Part shown: positions 36,432 to 44,474 of the stretch, in pieces
How the letters are laid out: the number at the start of each line of letters is the position of its first letter
Numbering within the stretch: position 1 is the stretch's first letter
Assembly: GCA_016709145.1 (NCBI GenBank)
Contig: JADJEK010000012.1
Location: 1 to 64,000, forward strand
DNA: 64,000 bases
Direction of reading: 5' to 3'
Origin: Planctomycetota bacterium
GTDB lineage: Bacteria > Planctomycetota > B15-G4 > JADJEK01
Program-made: the position numbers and the translations under genes
Notes under the pieces: model-generated
The model's input: the letters and a program-made list of their open reading frames with translations, nothing else
Database searches by the model: none
Told to the model about the DNA's origin: nothing

Positions 36432-38282
36432 ATGAACGGCGAAGTCTCCGACCAACAACTCTGGAGCTGGATCGACCGCGAGGCGCCGGAGCTCGACGCC
36501 TGGCTGCGCGACCATCCGTCCGGCGCCGCGCGCGTCGCCCAATTGCGCGGGCTCGTCGACGGCATGCGCGAACAGACACGAGACCCCATCCCCGGCATTC
36601 CCGCATCCATCGGCCCGTTCACGATCACGGGCATCCTCGGCGCGGGCGGCATGGGCATCGTCTACGCCGGTCGCCAACAAGCGCCGACGCGCGACGTCGC
36701 CGTGAAAGTGCTGCGCGATGTCGGCCCAGCGCCGGACGAGCGCGAGCGATTCTTCGCGCGCGAGATCGACGTGCTCGGCCAGCTCGCACATCCCGGCATC
36801 GCGGCGATCCACGTCTCCGGCATCACGGCCGACGGCCTGCGCTGGTTCGCGATGGAACGCGTGTTCGGCCGCCCGCTGCATCTCGTACTGCGCGACACGA
36901 CGCTGTCCCGCGAAGCCCGCGTGCGACTCGTGCTCGGCGTCGCGGACGCGGTCGGCTACGCGCACGCGCGCGGCGTCGTCCATCGCGACTTGAAGCCCGC
37001 GAACGTCATGGTGACGGACGCCGGCGGCGTGAAGGTCGTCGACTTCGGCCTCGCGAAACTCGTCGACGATCCGCGCGCGCCACCGCTCGCGCACACGTCG
37101 GCGATGCTCGGCACGCTGCCGTACGCGAGCCCCGAAGTCGCGCGACACGGCGCACACGCGGCGACTCCTGCGAGCGACGTGTGGTCGCTCGGCGTGCTGC
37201 TGTTCGAGGCGCTGACGGGCACGCTGCCGCTCGAGCCCCGCGACGCGTCGGCCGCCGCCGTGTTCGATGCCGTTCGGAGCGGCGCCACGCGACGGCTGCG
37301 ATCCATCGACGCGACGCTGCCGCGCGACCTCGACGCGATCGTCGCGACCGCGCTCGCTCCGGACCCGCGTCGGCGCTTCACGACCGCGACCGGACTGGCG
37401 GACGACCTGCGCCGTCATCTCGCAGGCACGGCGATCCGCGCAACGGGTTGGACGCTGCGCGATCGGCTGTCGTGGTGGTTCGAGCGCCACCGCACCCGGA
37501 TGATCGTCGCGACGTCGATCGCCGTCGTGCTCGTCGCCGTCGGCCTCTGGGCGTGGATCGAGCGGCCTGGACTCGGAGCTTTCGCCGCGTTCGCGGACCT
37601 ACGCGGCCAAGGCGGCGACGAGCGCGCACCGTGGCAAGCCGTGACGTGGAAGGACGACGTCCCGTGGGTGACTCTCGAGGACGGCTCGTTCGTTCGACCG
37701 ATCGCGGTCGACGGCGAGCCGATCGAGTTGCTGCTCGGAGTCGCGAAGCGCGCCGAGCCACGGAACTTCCGCAAGCGCTTCGAAGAGGATTTCACGACGC
37801 TGTTCCGGCTGGTCGCCGGCCGTGAACTCGGAACAACGACGACATTGACGGTCATCACCGCGAGCGGCGACACACCGATCGTGCGCGACGGCATCGCCGT
37901 GACCCGCACCAACCGCGTGCTCGTGTGGCAGGCGAACCAGGTGCGCAGTCCGTTCGTCGCGTGGCGGTTCGACGGCGACGCGCTGATCGCGAAGCTCGCG
38001 GGCGCCGTCGACGACGAGACCTGGGTCCACGTCCACGCGATCCACGGAGTCTCGGTCGCGCGCCTGCTCGACGTCATGCAGCGCGTGCGCGGCGCGGCCG
38101 ACCCGCGCGACGAGTTCGACGCGTTGCTGGTACGCGCGTTCGAAACACTCGGCGACGAACCGACCGCGACCGTCACGCTCGACGTGTCCGAGCCGGACGG
38201 ATCGCAGCGGCGCACGGTCGAAGCTCCACTGAAGGAGCCCACGCCGACGTTCACGCCCGCCCCCGCCGGATCTTCGCCATGA
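36432..38282 (+). CDS. Transmembrane serine/threonine protein kinase, 616 aa
   Basis: Residues ~1-55 (DQQLWSWIDREAPELDAWLRDHP) look like the short N-terminal helical segments of anti-sigma-type proteins. Residues ~62-330 are a complete Hanks-type kinase: glycine loop GAGGMGIV, VAVKVL (catalytic Lys), HRDLKPANVMV (catalytic loop), DFGLAK (metal-binding) and a GTLPYASPE activation segment. One membrane helix lies at ~358-378 (MIVATSIAVVLVAVGLWAWI), with an extracytoplasmic C-terminal ~235 residues of unknown fold. The stop overlaps the ATG of an ECF sigma gene, so kinase and sigma factor are made together; functional coupling is inferred. A 95-bp gap separates it from the divergent S41 gene. 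Confidence 0.92.
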   Translation: MNGEVSDQQLWSWIDREAPELDAWLRDHPSGAARVAQLRGLVDGMREQTRDPIPGIPASIGPFTITGILGAGGMGIVYAGRQQAPTRDVAVKVLRDVGPAPDERERFFAREIDVLGQLAHPGIAAIHVSGITADGLRWFAMERVFGRPLHLVLRDTTLSREARVRLVLGVADAVGYAHARGVVHRDLKPANVMVTDAGGVKVVDFGLAKLVDDPRAPPLAHTSAMLGTLPYASPEVARHGAHAATPASDVWSLGVLLFEALTGTLPLEPRDASAAAVFDAVRSGATRRLRSIDATLPRDLDAIVATALAPDPRRRFTTATGLADDLRRHLAGTAIRATGWTLRDRLSWWFERHRTRMIVATSIAVVLVAVGLWAWIERPGLGAFAAFADLRGQGGDERAPWQAVTWKDDVPWVTLEDGSFVRPIAVDGEPIELLLGVAKRAEPRNFRKRFEEDFTTLFRLVAGRELGTTTTLTVITASGDTPIVRDGIAVTRTNRVLVWQANQVRSPFVAWRFDGDALIAKLAGAVDDETWVHVHAIHGVSVARLLDVMQRVRGAADPRDEFDALLVRAFETLGDEPTATVTLDVSEPDGSQRRTVEAPLKEPTPTFTPAPAGSSP

Positions 38283-38767
38283 CGCAGACCCGCGCGATCG
38301 AATGGCTGACCGCCGAGCGGGGCCGCGTACTGCGCTTCTGCGCGCGCTACCTGCGCGATCCGCGCGACGCGGAGGACGTGGTCTCCGAGCTGACGCAACG
38401 TCTGCTGCGCACCGCCACCGACGTCGACGACGCGGCGACGTTCGTGCTCACGGCCGCGCGCAACCTCTGCTTGAACCGTCTGCGCGACGCGAAGAAGCGA
38501 GCTGACGACACCCACCTGTCCGACGCCCACTTCGTCGCGCAGACCGGCCCGCTGACGCGCCTCGTGCGCGCCGAGCGCGTCGCCGACCTACGCGACGCGA
38601 TGGCGCAACTCGACGCGTCGACGCGCGAGCTGCTCGAGCTGCGTTACGGCGAGGACTTGCCGCGCGAGACGATCGCAACGATCACGGGGTTGACGCCGAG
38701 CGTCGTGAAGTCGCGGCTGTACGAAGGCCTCGAGAAGCTGCGAGAACGGTTGGGGCCACGAGGGTGA
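38279..38767 (+). CDS. ECF-type sigma factor overlapping a protein kinase gene
   Basis: 162 residues. Region 2 is at ~10-75 (RFCARYLRDPRDAEDVVSEL; AARNLCLNRLRDAKK) and region 4 at ~105-158 (LDASTRELLELRYGEDLPRE; ITGLTPSVVKSRLYEGLEKL). The ATG lies in ATGA with the kinase stop, giving obligate co-translation. The order kinase-then-sigma is the reverse of the more common sigma-then-kinase order. The gene ends in a palindrome that also supplies the stop codon of the convergent gene. Confidence 0.88.
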   Translation: MTQTRAIEWLTAERGRVLRFCARYLRDPRDAEDVVSELTQRLLRTATDVDDAATFVLTAARNLCLNRLRDAKKRADDTHLSDAHFVAQTGPLTRLVRAERVADLRDAMAQLDASTRELLELRYGEDLPRETIATITGLTPSVVKSRLYEGLEKLRERLGPRG

Positions 38768-39364
38768 TCACCCCCGCGCCTTGACGTTCGCCTTCAGCAG
38801 ATGCGGACCCCAATGGATGGTCCACGTCTGCTCGAGCTGCGAGCCCGTGACCGGCTCGATCGTGATCGACAACTCCGACGCGCTGTCCGCCGCCTTTGCG
38901 TATTCGAGCGGGACGACCGTGCCGCCGGCGGTCTTCGCCGACGTGAACGGGTCCATCGACTGCTTGTGCATCTCGGTGGCGTCGAGGAACACGAGGCTGA
39001 AGTCGCCCTTCTTCGAGCGTTCGAGCGCGAGGTACCAGATGCCGCCCTTGATCTTCTTCTTGCCGATTTCGACGTCGCCGAAGTTCGAGAACGTCGACCA
39101 CCAGTCCTTGCCGAAGCGAATGCGCTTGCCGAGCGTCATCGCGTCGAACGACTGGTCGTACTCGGGCTTCCACGCGGGTTGCCCGAACTCGAGCGCGTAC
39201 TCGCTGCTGACGCCGTCGCCGCCGAAGTAGACGACGCGCAACGACTGCTTCGTGCCGGTCAGCACGATCGGATCGCCGCGGAACGAGAAGGCCGACGACG
39301 CGAACGGAGCGAGGACGACGCCGACCAGTAGGCCGGCGAACGCGAGGAGGAGCGGTCGCTTCAT
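38768..39364 (-). CDS. Exported DUF2911-like protein, 198 aa
   Basis: A signal peptide (LLLAFAGLLVGVVLAPFASSAF, residues 4-25) is followed by a single domain. Its core (GKRIRFGKDWWSTF, then GDVEIGKKKIKGGIWYLAL) resembles the DUF2911 pattern of a Trp-rich strand, an E/D-V-x-I-x-G stretch and GxYxL. No enzyme activity is known for the family. ATG 39364 is preferred because it opens the signal peptide; a longer frame from 39469 would add a charged leader. The gene converges head-on with the sigma factor gene with no spacer. Confidence 0.6.
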   Translation of the reverse strand: MKRPLLLAFAGLLVGVVLAPFASSAFSFRGDPIVLTGTKQSLRVVYFGGDGVSSEYALEFGQPAWKPEYDQSFDAMTLGKRIRFGKDWWSTFSNFGDVEIGKKKIKGGIWYLALERSKKGDFSLVFLDATEMHKQSMDPFTSAKTAGGTVVPLEYAKAADSASELSITIEPVTGSQLEQTWTIHWGPHLLKANVKARG

Positions 39365-39505
39365 GGGAGTGACAGGGGTCCAGGCAGCGGGCGATCCGGG
39401 CCGATCGCGACCGCTGGTACGACACGAACGAGGCTCTCGGTCGGAGAAAACTCGGGGATCGTCGTTCACGACCCCGGATTCACGTGCCGAACGCTCCGCG
39501 GTCGT

Positions 39506-39946
39506 TCACGACCGCTTGCGCATCTTCTCGATCTCCGCGAGGTGCTCCTCTTCCGCGGCGATCTGCTTACGCGCGTATTCCTCGAGCAGGATCGACTTGT
39601 CCTTCACCAGGTCGAGCAGCTTGCGGTACTCGGCGAGCCCGATCTCCTCGTGCTCGTGCGCTTCGCCGAGGATGTCGTCGATCGCGTGCTTGTGCGACTC
39701 GAGCAGCTCGCCGATCTTCAGCGACGGATGGCCGCCGAACGTCGTGATGTGCTCGCCGGCCTCGACCGCGTGCGCGCGCGACTCGTCCGACTGCGCGCGC
39801 AGCCACGCGCAGATCGGGATGCGGTTGTGGCCGAACACCATGAAGCTGTAGTGCAGGTACCGCACGACGCCGGCGAGTTCGAGCTCGAGGATGCGGTTCA
39901 GCGTGGTGAGGACGGCGGGCGTGTCGAGCGAGGCGTGCGGTTTCAT
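39506..39946 (-). CDS. Bacterioferritin-like (ferritin-superfamily) protein, 146 aa
   Basis: A four-helix ferritin-like protein. Helix A has LELELAGVVRYLHYS, helix B SDESRAHAVEAGEHITTFGGHP, helix C HEHEEIGLAEYRKLLDLV and helix D YARKQIAAEEEHLAEIEKM, so the Glu/His ligands of a di-iron centre are present in the expected helices. The usual haem-binding Met of bacterioferritin is not apparent. Ribosome site GGAGG lies 6 bases before ATG 39946. Iron storage, peroxide consumption or a rubrerythrin-like role is inferred. Confidence 0.85.
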   Translation of the reverse strand: MKPHASLDTPAVLTTLNRILELELAGVVRYLHYSFMVFGHNRIPICAWLRAQSDESRAHAVEAGEHITTFGGHPSLKIGELLESHKHAIDDILGEAHEHEEIGLAEYRKLLDLVKDKSILLEEYARKQIAAEEEHLAEIEKMRKRS

Positions 39947-40069
39947 GGTTTTCCTCCGTGTTGAGCCCGCGCCGAAGGCGGACGGAGCGGAGCCTACCGA
40001 GCGCGCTCCGCGGCTCGTCGGGGGAAGTTCCTCGCGAACGCTAACCCAAACACGACGCCTCCCTCGGGA

Positions 40070-40930
40070 TCAGCGCACTTGGATCCCGCTCATCGCGAAC
40101 AGCGGCCCGCTCGGCGTGGTCAGACTGAGTTTCGTCGAGGCCTCGACGATCCCGATCAAGAACAGCTCGTTCCAACGTTGCGTGTTCGAGTCGATCGACG
40201 CGAACTTGTCGTCCGCCGGCTGGCCCGACAGCGAGATGCCCACGCTTCCGAGCGACTTCGGCGCGGAGCCCGCGACGAACAAACGTCCATCGCCTTCGAC
40301 GCCGAGATGGCTCCAGGCCACCATGAAGTCGATCGACGGCTCGACGTTGGTGAACCAGCTCGCGCTGCCGTATTCGATCGTGACCGGCGTCGCGCGCACG
40401 GCCCGTTCGACGACGACGCTGACCGCGAGCCCGGCCTTCTCGCACTTCTTCGCGATGCGCCTCATGCGCGAGGCGACGAGGTTCAGCTCCTTGCTCTCCG
40501 ACTTCGCGACCTTGGCGCGGAACGCGTCGAACGCTCCGCCCGTGCCCATGCCGATGGCCTGCTTCATCAGGGGCTCCGACGCTGCGACGGGGCCGAACGG
40601 GATCAGGAAGCTCGGCAACTCGGCGCCGATCGCGATCGTCGCCGCGCGTCCCGCGTGCCGCACGTTGCCGATGAACGTCGCGGTCTTCTGACACAGATTC
40701 GCCAGTGCCGAGTCGGAGGGACCGAGCGACTTCAGCCCGGTCTCGTATTCGGCGACGGCAGCGAGCCAGATGGCTCGTTCCGCTTTCAGCGTCGCCTTCT
40801 GCGTCGCGAGGCTCGCCTTGAACGGGGCCTGGAAGACCTTGAGATCGGCCGCTGTGAGGCCGCGACCTTCCGCAACCATTGGCAGGAACGTCAGGAACAG
40901 CGGCAAGGCGAGGAACGCATGTGGACGCAT
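40070..40930 (-). CDS. Exported helical protein of unknown function, 286 aa
   Basis: ATG 40930 follows GGGAG and opens a signal peptide (AFLALPLFLTFLPMVAEG). Residues ~25-180 are alpha-helical with many Lys/Ala (LKVFQAPFKASLATQKATLKA). Residues ~190-286 are beta-rich (VTIEYGSASWFTNV; GRLFVAGSAPKSLGSVGISL). I recognise no family. The ribosome site lies inside a hairpin stem (40937-40988), which may control its translation. Confidence 0.7.
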   Translation of the reverse strand: MRPHAFLALPLFLTFLPMVAEGRGLTAADLKVFQAPFKASLATQKATLKAERAIWLAAVAEYETGLKSLGPSDSALANLCQKTATFIGNVRHAGRAATIAIGAELPSFLIPFGPVAASEPLMKQAIGMGTGGAFDAFRAKVAKSESKELNLVASRMRRIAKKCEKAGLAVSVVVERAVRATPVTIEYGSASWFTNVEPSIDFMVAWSHLGVEGDGRLFVAGSAPKSLGSVGISLSGQPADDKFASIDSNTQRWNELFLIGIVEASTKLSLTTPSGPLFAMSGIQVR

Positions 40931-40936
40931 GGTGGG

Positions 40937-40988
40937 ACTCCCGGATCGACGCGGGCCCACTTGGGCCCCATAGGTTCGATCCGGGAGT
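40937..40988 (-). terminator. Hairpin between permease stop and next gene, covering a ribosome site
   Basis: Outer arms 40937-40949 and 40976-40988 are exact complements (13 bp), and an inner GGGCCCA/TGGGCCC pair extends the structure. It begins 11 bases after the permease gene's stop (41000), so it can terminate the GntR-ABC operon. Its promoter-distal arm contains the GGGAG of the gene starting at 40930. No T-run is present. Confidence 0.6.
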
Positions 40989-40999
40989 TCCTCGGTTCG

Positions 41000-43006
41000 T
41001 CACGCAGCAGGAGCAATTCCCTCGAGAACCGTCGGCGTCCTGCGCTCGACGACGCTCGTGGTCGGGATTCGTGCGAACGCGGCCTTCGACTCGAGCATTA
41101 GGAACGTCAAGAACCCGACCGGACCGAAAACCGCGACGATCATGGCCCAACCCACACAGCGCGCGAGCTCGGCCCCGCGACGCCGCAGCGCGAGCCACGT
41201 GACACCCGCCAGCACGAGCGCGAACGCGACTCCGAAGATGGGCCGCGCGAACGCGAGGGTCGTCTCGGCCCCGTCGATCCCGGGCACGTCGATCCGCGCG
41301 AGCGCGGCCGGTCGCAGCAGGCCCCAACCGATCGCGACGGCGCGGGCCGTGATCGCGCCCCTCCGATACGGCGCATAGTCGTGCGAGAACTCGACGCTGC
41401 CGTCGGCGGCCAACACGTCGACCCGCGCGAAGAACGGATCGGCGCCGGGAAGGACGCGGACGCGGCTGTCGTCGGCGCTTCGCCACGCCAAGGGCTCTGC
41501 CTCGGTCGGCACGAGCGCGCCGTGTTCATCGAACGCGTAGCGCCCCTGTTCTCCGAGGACGACGACGGCGCCGAGATCGCCGTCGAGCGCGCGGGACCAT
41601 TCGTACGGCGTGGCGTTCGCGTTCGTCACGCCGGTGGCGCCGCGCGACCAAGCCCACGACCGGAACCGATCGCCTCGCGGGAACGTGATGGCCTCGACGC
41701 GGCGCGGCTCGCCGCGATGGACGGCGCGCCACAGCGTGCCGTCGTCCAGATCGCCGAGCACGAACGAGGAGTGCTCACCGCGGAAGTCGTCGAATCCCAC
41801 TGCGGTTCCCGCGGCAAGGACCGTCGTGCGCTCACCGAACCCACGGCCATCGGGCCGAGGAAGTTCGACGCGGAGCGATTCGATGCGAGTCGCGCGATCG
41901 TCGATCCACGACAGCAGACCGCGGCGCGCGAACACGAGCTTGCCGCTCGGCTGCTCGATCCACACCTGTTCGAACGGGTGGAACATCAGTTGATGGACCG
42001 CGCTCCCGAGCCGGAATTCGCGGCGGGTGTGCGAGAGCGGCGGCAAGTCGGCCTCGGCCGTCGCGGGCGCATCGAGCCGGAAGCGTGCCGGCGCGAACAC
42101 GATTTCGTCCGTCGCTTCCCGACCGCGGTCGTCGCCGGTCTGGCGATGGTCGGGCGTCACGCGGCGGAGACGGCCTCGCTCGCGATCCACCAACGCGAGC
42201 TCGAAGGCACCGTCCGCGCGCTTCACGATCGATGGGTACTGGTGCACCAAGCCCGCGATCGCGTGTTGGACGGGCGGCGTCGCGAAGCACGCGAGGACCG
42301 CGAAGCTCGCGGCGATCGCGACGGCGCGAGTCCATTGCATCGGCCACGGCACGGGCCGATCGGGATCGTTGTGCCGCAGATGCCCACGGACCGCGATGAA
42401 CGCGTACACGAGCGCAGCGCCGACTTGGAACATCACGTAGCGCAAGCCGCTCGGCGCCGGCGTCTGCGGCGTCGCGAGGACGAGCATCAGCTCGAGCCCG
42501 ACCAGCGCGCCGGTCGCGAACATCGCGATCGACGCGACGCTCCACACCGGACCGCGCAGCGTCGTGGCCCAAGCACCGAACGAGTAACCGGCGAGCGCGG
42601 AACTCCCGACGGCGAGCCAGCGCAGCACGCCATCCGCGGTGACGAGCGCCCCGCTGTCGCCGAAGCTCGCGAACCACGAGCCGATCCCGATCGGCACCGC
42701 GGCGATGACGACGGTGACGACCAACCCAGCGACGAAGCGACCGACGAACAGTCCGCTCGGACGAACACCGCGGTGCAGCACGTACTCGCGGAACGCCGGA
42801 ATCTGATCGAACCCATGGACGACGAGCCCCAGCACGCATGCGATGCCGAGCCAGATGAACTGGACCGCGGCGAGCGACTCGTCGTCGGGATCGGTCCAGA
42901 ACTCCATGGAGTCGTTGGCGCCGATCGCGATCGTCAGGCCGATCACGGGACCGATCACCATCAACCACTGCACGCGCAACCAGAAGCGGATCAGTCGGGC
43001 GATCAC
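41000..43006 (-). CDS. ABC-2-like permease with large soluble domain, 668 aa
   Basis: Starts at GTG 43006, overlapping the ATPase stop (GTGA). About six membrane helices occupy residues ~12-240 (WLMVIGPVIGLTIAIGA; VAGLVVTVVIAAVPIGIGSW; AVAIAASFAVLACFATPP). A beta-rich soluble region of ~300 residues follows (~260-560), then two more helices (FGVAFALVLAGVTWLAL; WAMIVAVFGPVGFLTFL). The membrane plan fits an ABC-2-type exporter subunit. The large insert between helices is unusual for bacterial ABC-2 permeases and is likely outside the cytoplasm. The substrate is unknown. Confidence 0.75.
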   Translation of the reverse strand: MIARLIRFWLRVQWLMVIGPVIGLTIAIGANDSMEFWTDPDDESLAAVQFIWLGIACVLGLVVHGFDQIPAFREYVLHRGVRPSGLFVGRFVAGLVVTVVIAAVPIGIGSWFASFGDSGALVTADGVLRWLAVGSSALAGYSFGAWATTLRGPVWSVASIAMFATGALVGLELMLVLATPQTPAPSGLRYVMFQVGAALVYAFIAVRGHLRHNDPDRPVPWPMQWTRAVAIAASFAVLACFATPPVQHAIAGLVHQYPSIVKRADGAFELALVDRERGRLRRVTPDHRQTGDDRGREATDEIVFAPARFRLDAPATAEADLPPLSHTRREFRLGSAVHQLMFHPFEQVWIEQPSGKLVFARRGLLSWIDDRATRIESLRVELPRPDGRGFGERTTVLAAGTAVGFDDFRGEHSSFVLGDLDDGTLWRAVHRGEPRRVEAITFPRGDRFRSWAWSRGATGVTNANATPYEWSRALDGDLGAVVVLGEQGRYAFDEHGALVPTEAEPLAWRSADDSRVRVLPGADPFFARVDVLAADGSVEFSHDYAPYRRGAITARAVAIGWGLLRPAALARIDVPGIDGAETTLAFARPIFGVAFALVLAGVTWLALRRRGAELARCVGWAMIVAVFGPVGFLTFLMLESKAAFARIPTTSVVERRTPTVLEGIAPAA

Positions 43007-43899
43007 GGCGTCACCTCCGCAGTGAACTCGACGAACAGTTCTTCGAGGTTCAGGGGATCGGGATCGGTCAGCACGTCGGCACGCTCACGCAGTCGACGCT
43101 CTTGGGTCTCGTCGAGGTCGACGAGCGTCAGCGCGACGCCGCCGTCCGTCTTGCGCGAGCGCAGGATCGCGGGGACGTCGCGCAACAGTGCGCCGTTGGT
43201 GTCGGCGCCGGCCTTCGGCCGCATCACGCGCCGCTGGACGCGACGGCGCAGCGACTCGATCGACGCGTCGACGACGAGCCGGCCGTTGCGCAGGATGCCG
43301 ACGCGATCGGCCATGCGCTCGACGTCGGTCAGGATGTGCGACGAGAACAGCAGCGCGACGCCGTGCTGCTCGATCGCTTCGGCGAGGCTTCCCATTAGTT
43401 CATGCCGATGGACGACGTCGAGCCCCATCGCGGGATCGTCGTAGACGAGCACCTCGGGTCGGCCCGCGATCGCGATCGTCAGAGCAACCAACGCTTGTTG
43501 GCCCTTCGACAGTTTGCGGATCGCGACGTTCGTGCGCAGCCCGAGCTTCGCCAGCGTCGACGCGGCGAGCGCGCGATCGAAGCGGGACCGCGTCGCGGCC
43601 TCGAAGTCGAGCAGCATCGGCAGCCGCATGTCGCCGTAGAGCTTGTGACCCTCGGACACGTAGCCGATGCGTTCGCGCGTCGCGGGATCGAGCGCGCCGC
43701 TGTCGACGCCGAGCACGCGCGAGTGGCCGGCGTGCGGCTCGAGGAAGTTCAGCAGGATGCGGATCGAGGTGGACTTGCCGGTGCCGTTCCTGCCGAGCAG
43801 AGCGAACGCTTCGCTCGGCGGAACGGCGAACGTGAGTCCGTCTAGGACCGGCACTCCGCCGAAGTGTCGCGAGACGTGGTCGAACTCGATCGCGGTCAT
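43003..43899 (-). CDS. ABC transporter ATP-binding protein, 298 aa
   Basis: Walker A is GRNGTGKST (residues ~36-43), the signature LSKGQQALV, Walker B VLVYDDPAMGLD and the H-loop LLFSSHILTDVE. Two departures from consensus are visible: Lys replaces Gly in the LSGGQ signature, and the catalytic Glu after Walker B Asp is Asp. The C-terminal ~75 residues are a substrate-subunit-like extension. Overlaps both neighbours by 4 bp (GntR regulator upstream, permease downstream), so the three form one operon. It powers export or lipid/antibiotic efflux of unknown specificity. Confidence 0.92.
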   Translation of the reverse strand: MTAIEFDHVSRHFGGVPVLDGLTFAVPPSEAFALLGRNGTGKSTSIRILLNFLEPHAGHSRVLGVDSGALDPATRERIGYVSEGHKLYGDMRLPMLLDFEAATRSRFDRALAASTLAKLGLRTNVAIRKLSKGQQALVALTIAIAGRPEVLVYDDPAMGLDVVHRHELMGSLAEAIEQHGVALLFSSHILTDVERMADRVGILRNGRLVVDASIESLRRRVQRRVMRPKAGADTNGALLRDVPAILRSRKTDGGVALTLVDLDETQERRLRERADVLTDPDPLNLEELFVEFTAEVTP

Positions 43900-44309
43900 G
43901 ACGAGGCCCTCTTCGAGGACGGGGAGGACGGAAAGCGGATCTGGTCGAGCGCGTCGCCGATCGAGGAACGGACGTCGGCGGCGGAGAAGCCGAGGTGGAA
44001 CGCTTCGGTGACCATGCGCACGGCCATCGCGTCGAGTTGCGCGCGTCGCGCTTTGACGGTGAGGTCCGAGGACTGCGGAGCGATGAAGCATCCAGCGCCT
44101 TGGCGCCGCACGATGACGCGGTCCCGCTCGAGAGCTTCGAGCGCGCGAACGACGGTGTTCGGGTTGATGGCGGCGTCCTTCGCGATGTCGCGCACCGAAG
44201 GCAGTTTGTCGCCGGCGCGGAGGACGCCGCGAGCGACGGCCGTCTTCACCTGGAAGACGATCTGCTCGAACACGGGGTTGGACGCGAGTGGGTCGATGCG
44301 AAACAGCAT
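43896..44309 (-). CDS. GntR-family (YtrA-type) transcriptional regulator, 137 aa
   Basis: Residues ~8-75 are a GntR winged helix (FEQIVFQVKTAVARGVLRAGDKLPSVRDIAKD; NPNTVVRALEALERDRVIVRRQGAGCFI). The short C-terminal tail of about 55 residues is typical of the YtrA subfamily, which controls adjacent ABC transporters. ATG 44309 has GGGAG a few bases upstream. It is the first gene of an operon with overlapping ATPase and permease genes, and its promoter carries a palindrome over the -10 box. Confidence 0.92.
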   Translation of the reverse strand: MLFRIDPLASNPVFEQIVFQVKTAVARGVLRAGDKLPSVRDIAKDAAINPNTVVRALEALERDRVIVRRQGAGCFIAPQSSDLTVKARRAQLDAMAVRMVTEAFHLGFSAADVRSSIGDALDQIRFPSSPSSKRASS

Positions 44310-44330
44310 GGCGCTCCCTCAGGATGCGAC

Positions 44331-44359
44331 TGTTCTAGCTGGCCTAGCACAGCGGTCAA
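44331..44359 (-). promoter_or_regulatory. Promoter with palindromic operator for the GntR-ABC operon
   Basis: On the minus strand TTGACC (44354-44359) and TAGAAC (44332-44337) are separated by 16 bases, a good sigma-70-type promoter. The transcript would start around 44325, 15-16 bases before the GntR ATG. An imperfect palindrome, TGTTCTAGCTGGCCTAGCACA (44331-44351, one base longer than its 20-base core), overlaps the -10 box and fits a YtrA-type autorepression site. Confidence 0.65.
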
Positions 44360-44406
44360 CCCGCCACGTCGAATTCCCGCGCGCCCCCCGCGACGGAACG
44401 CGAACG

Positions 44407-44474
44407 CATGACGGGGACAGACCCCGATCCGTCCCCGATGTGTCCCCCGAAGCGATCCCCCGAAGCGATCCCCC
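44407..44474 (-). repeat. GGGGACGG-type palindromic repeat
   Basis: 44407-44448 is the inverted counterpart of 18685-18726: the outer 33 or so of 42 bases match and the centre differs. It is followed by two direct copies of GAAGCGATCCCC (44449-44460, 44462-44473). The repeat sits exactly where the decayed gene 44475-45258 loses protein similarity, so insertion may have truncated it. Confidence 0.8.
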
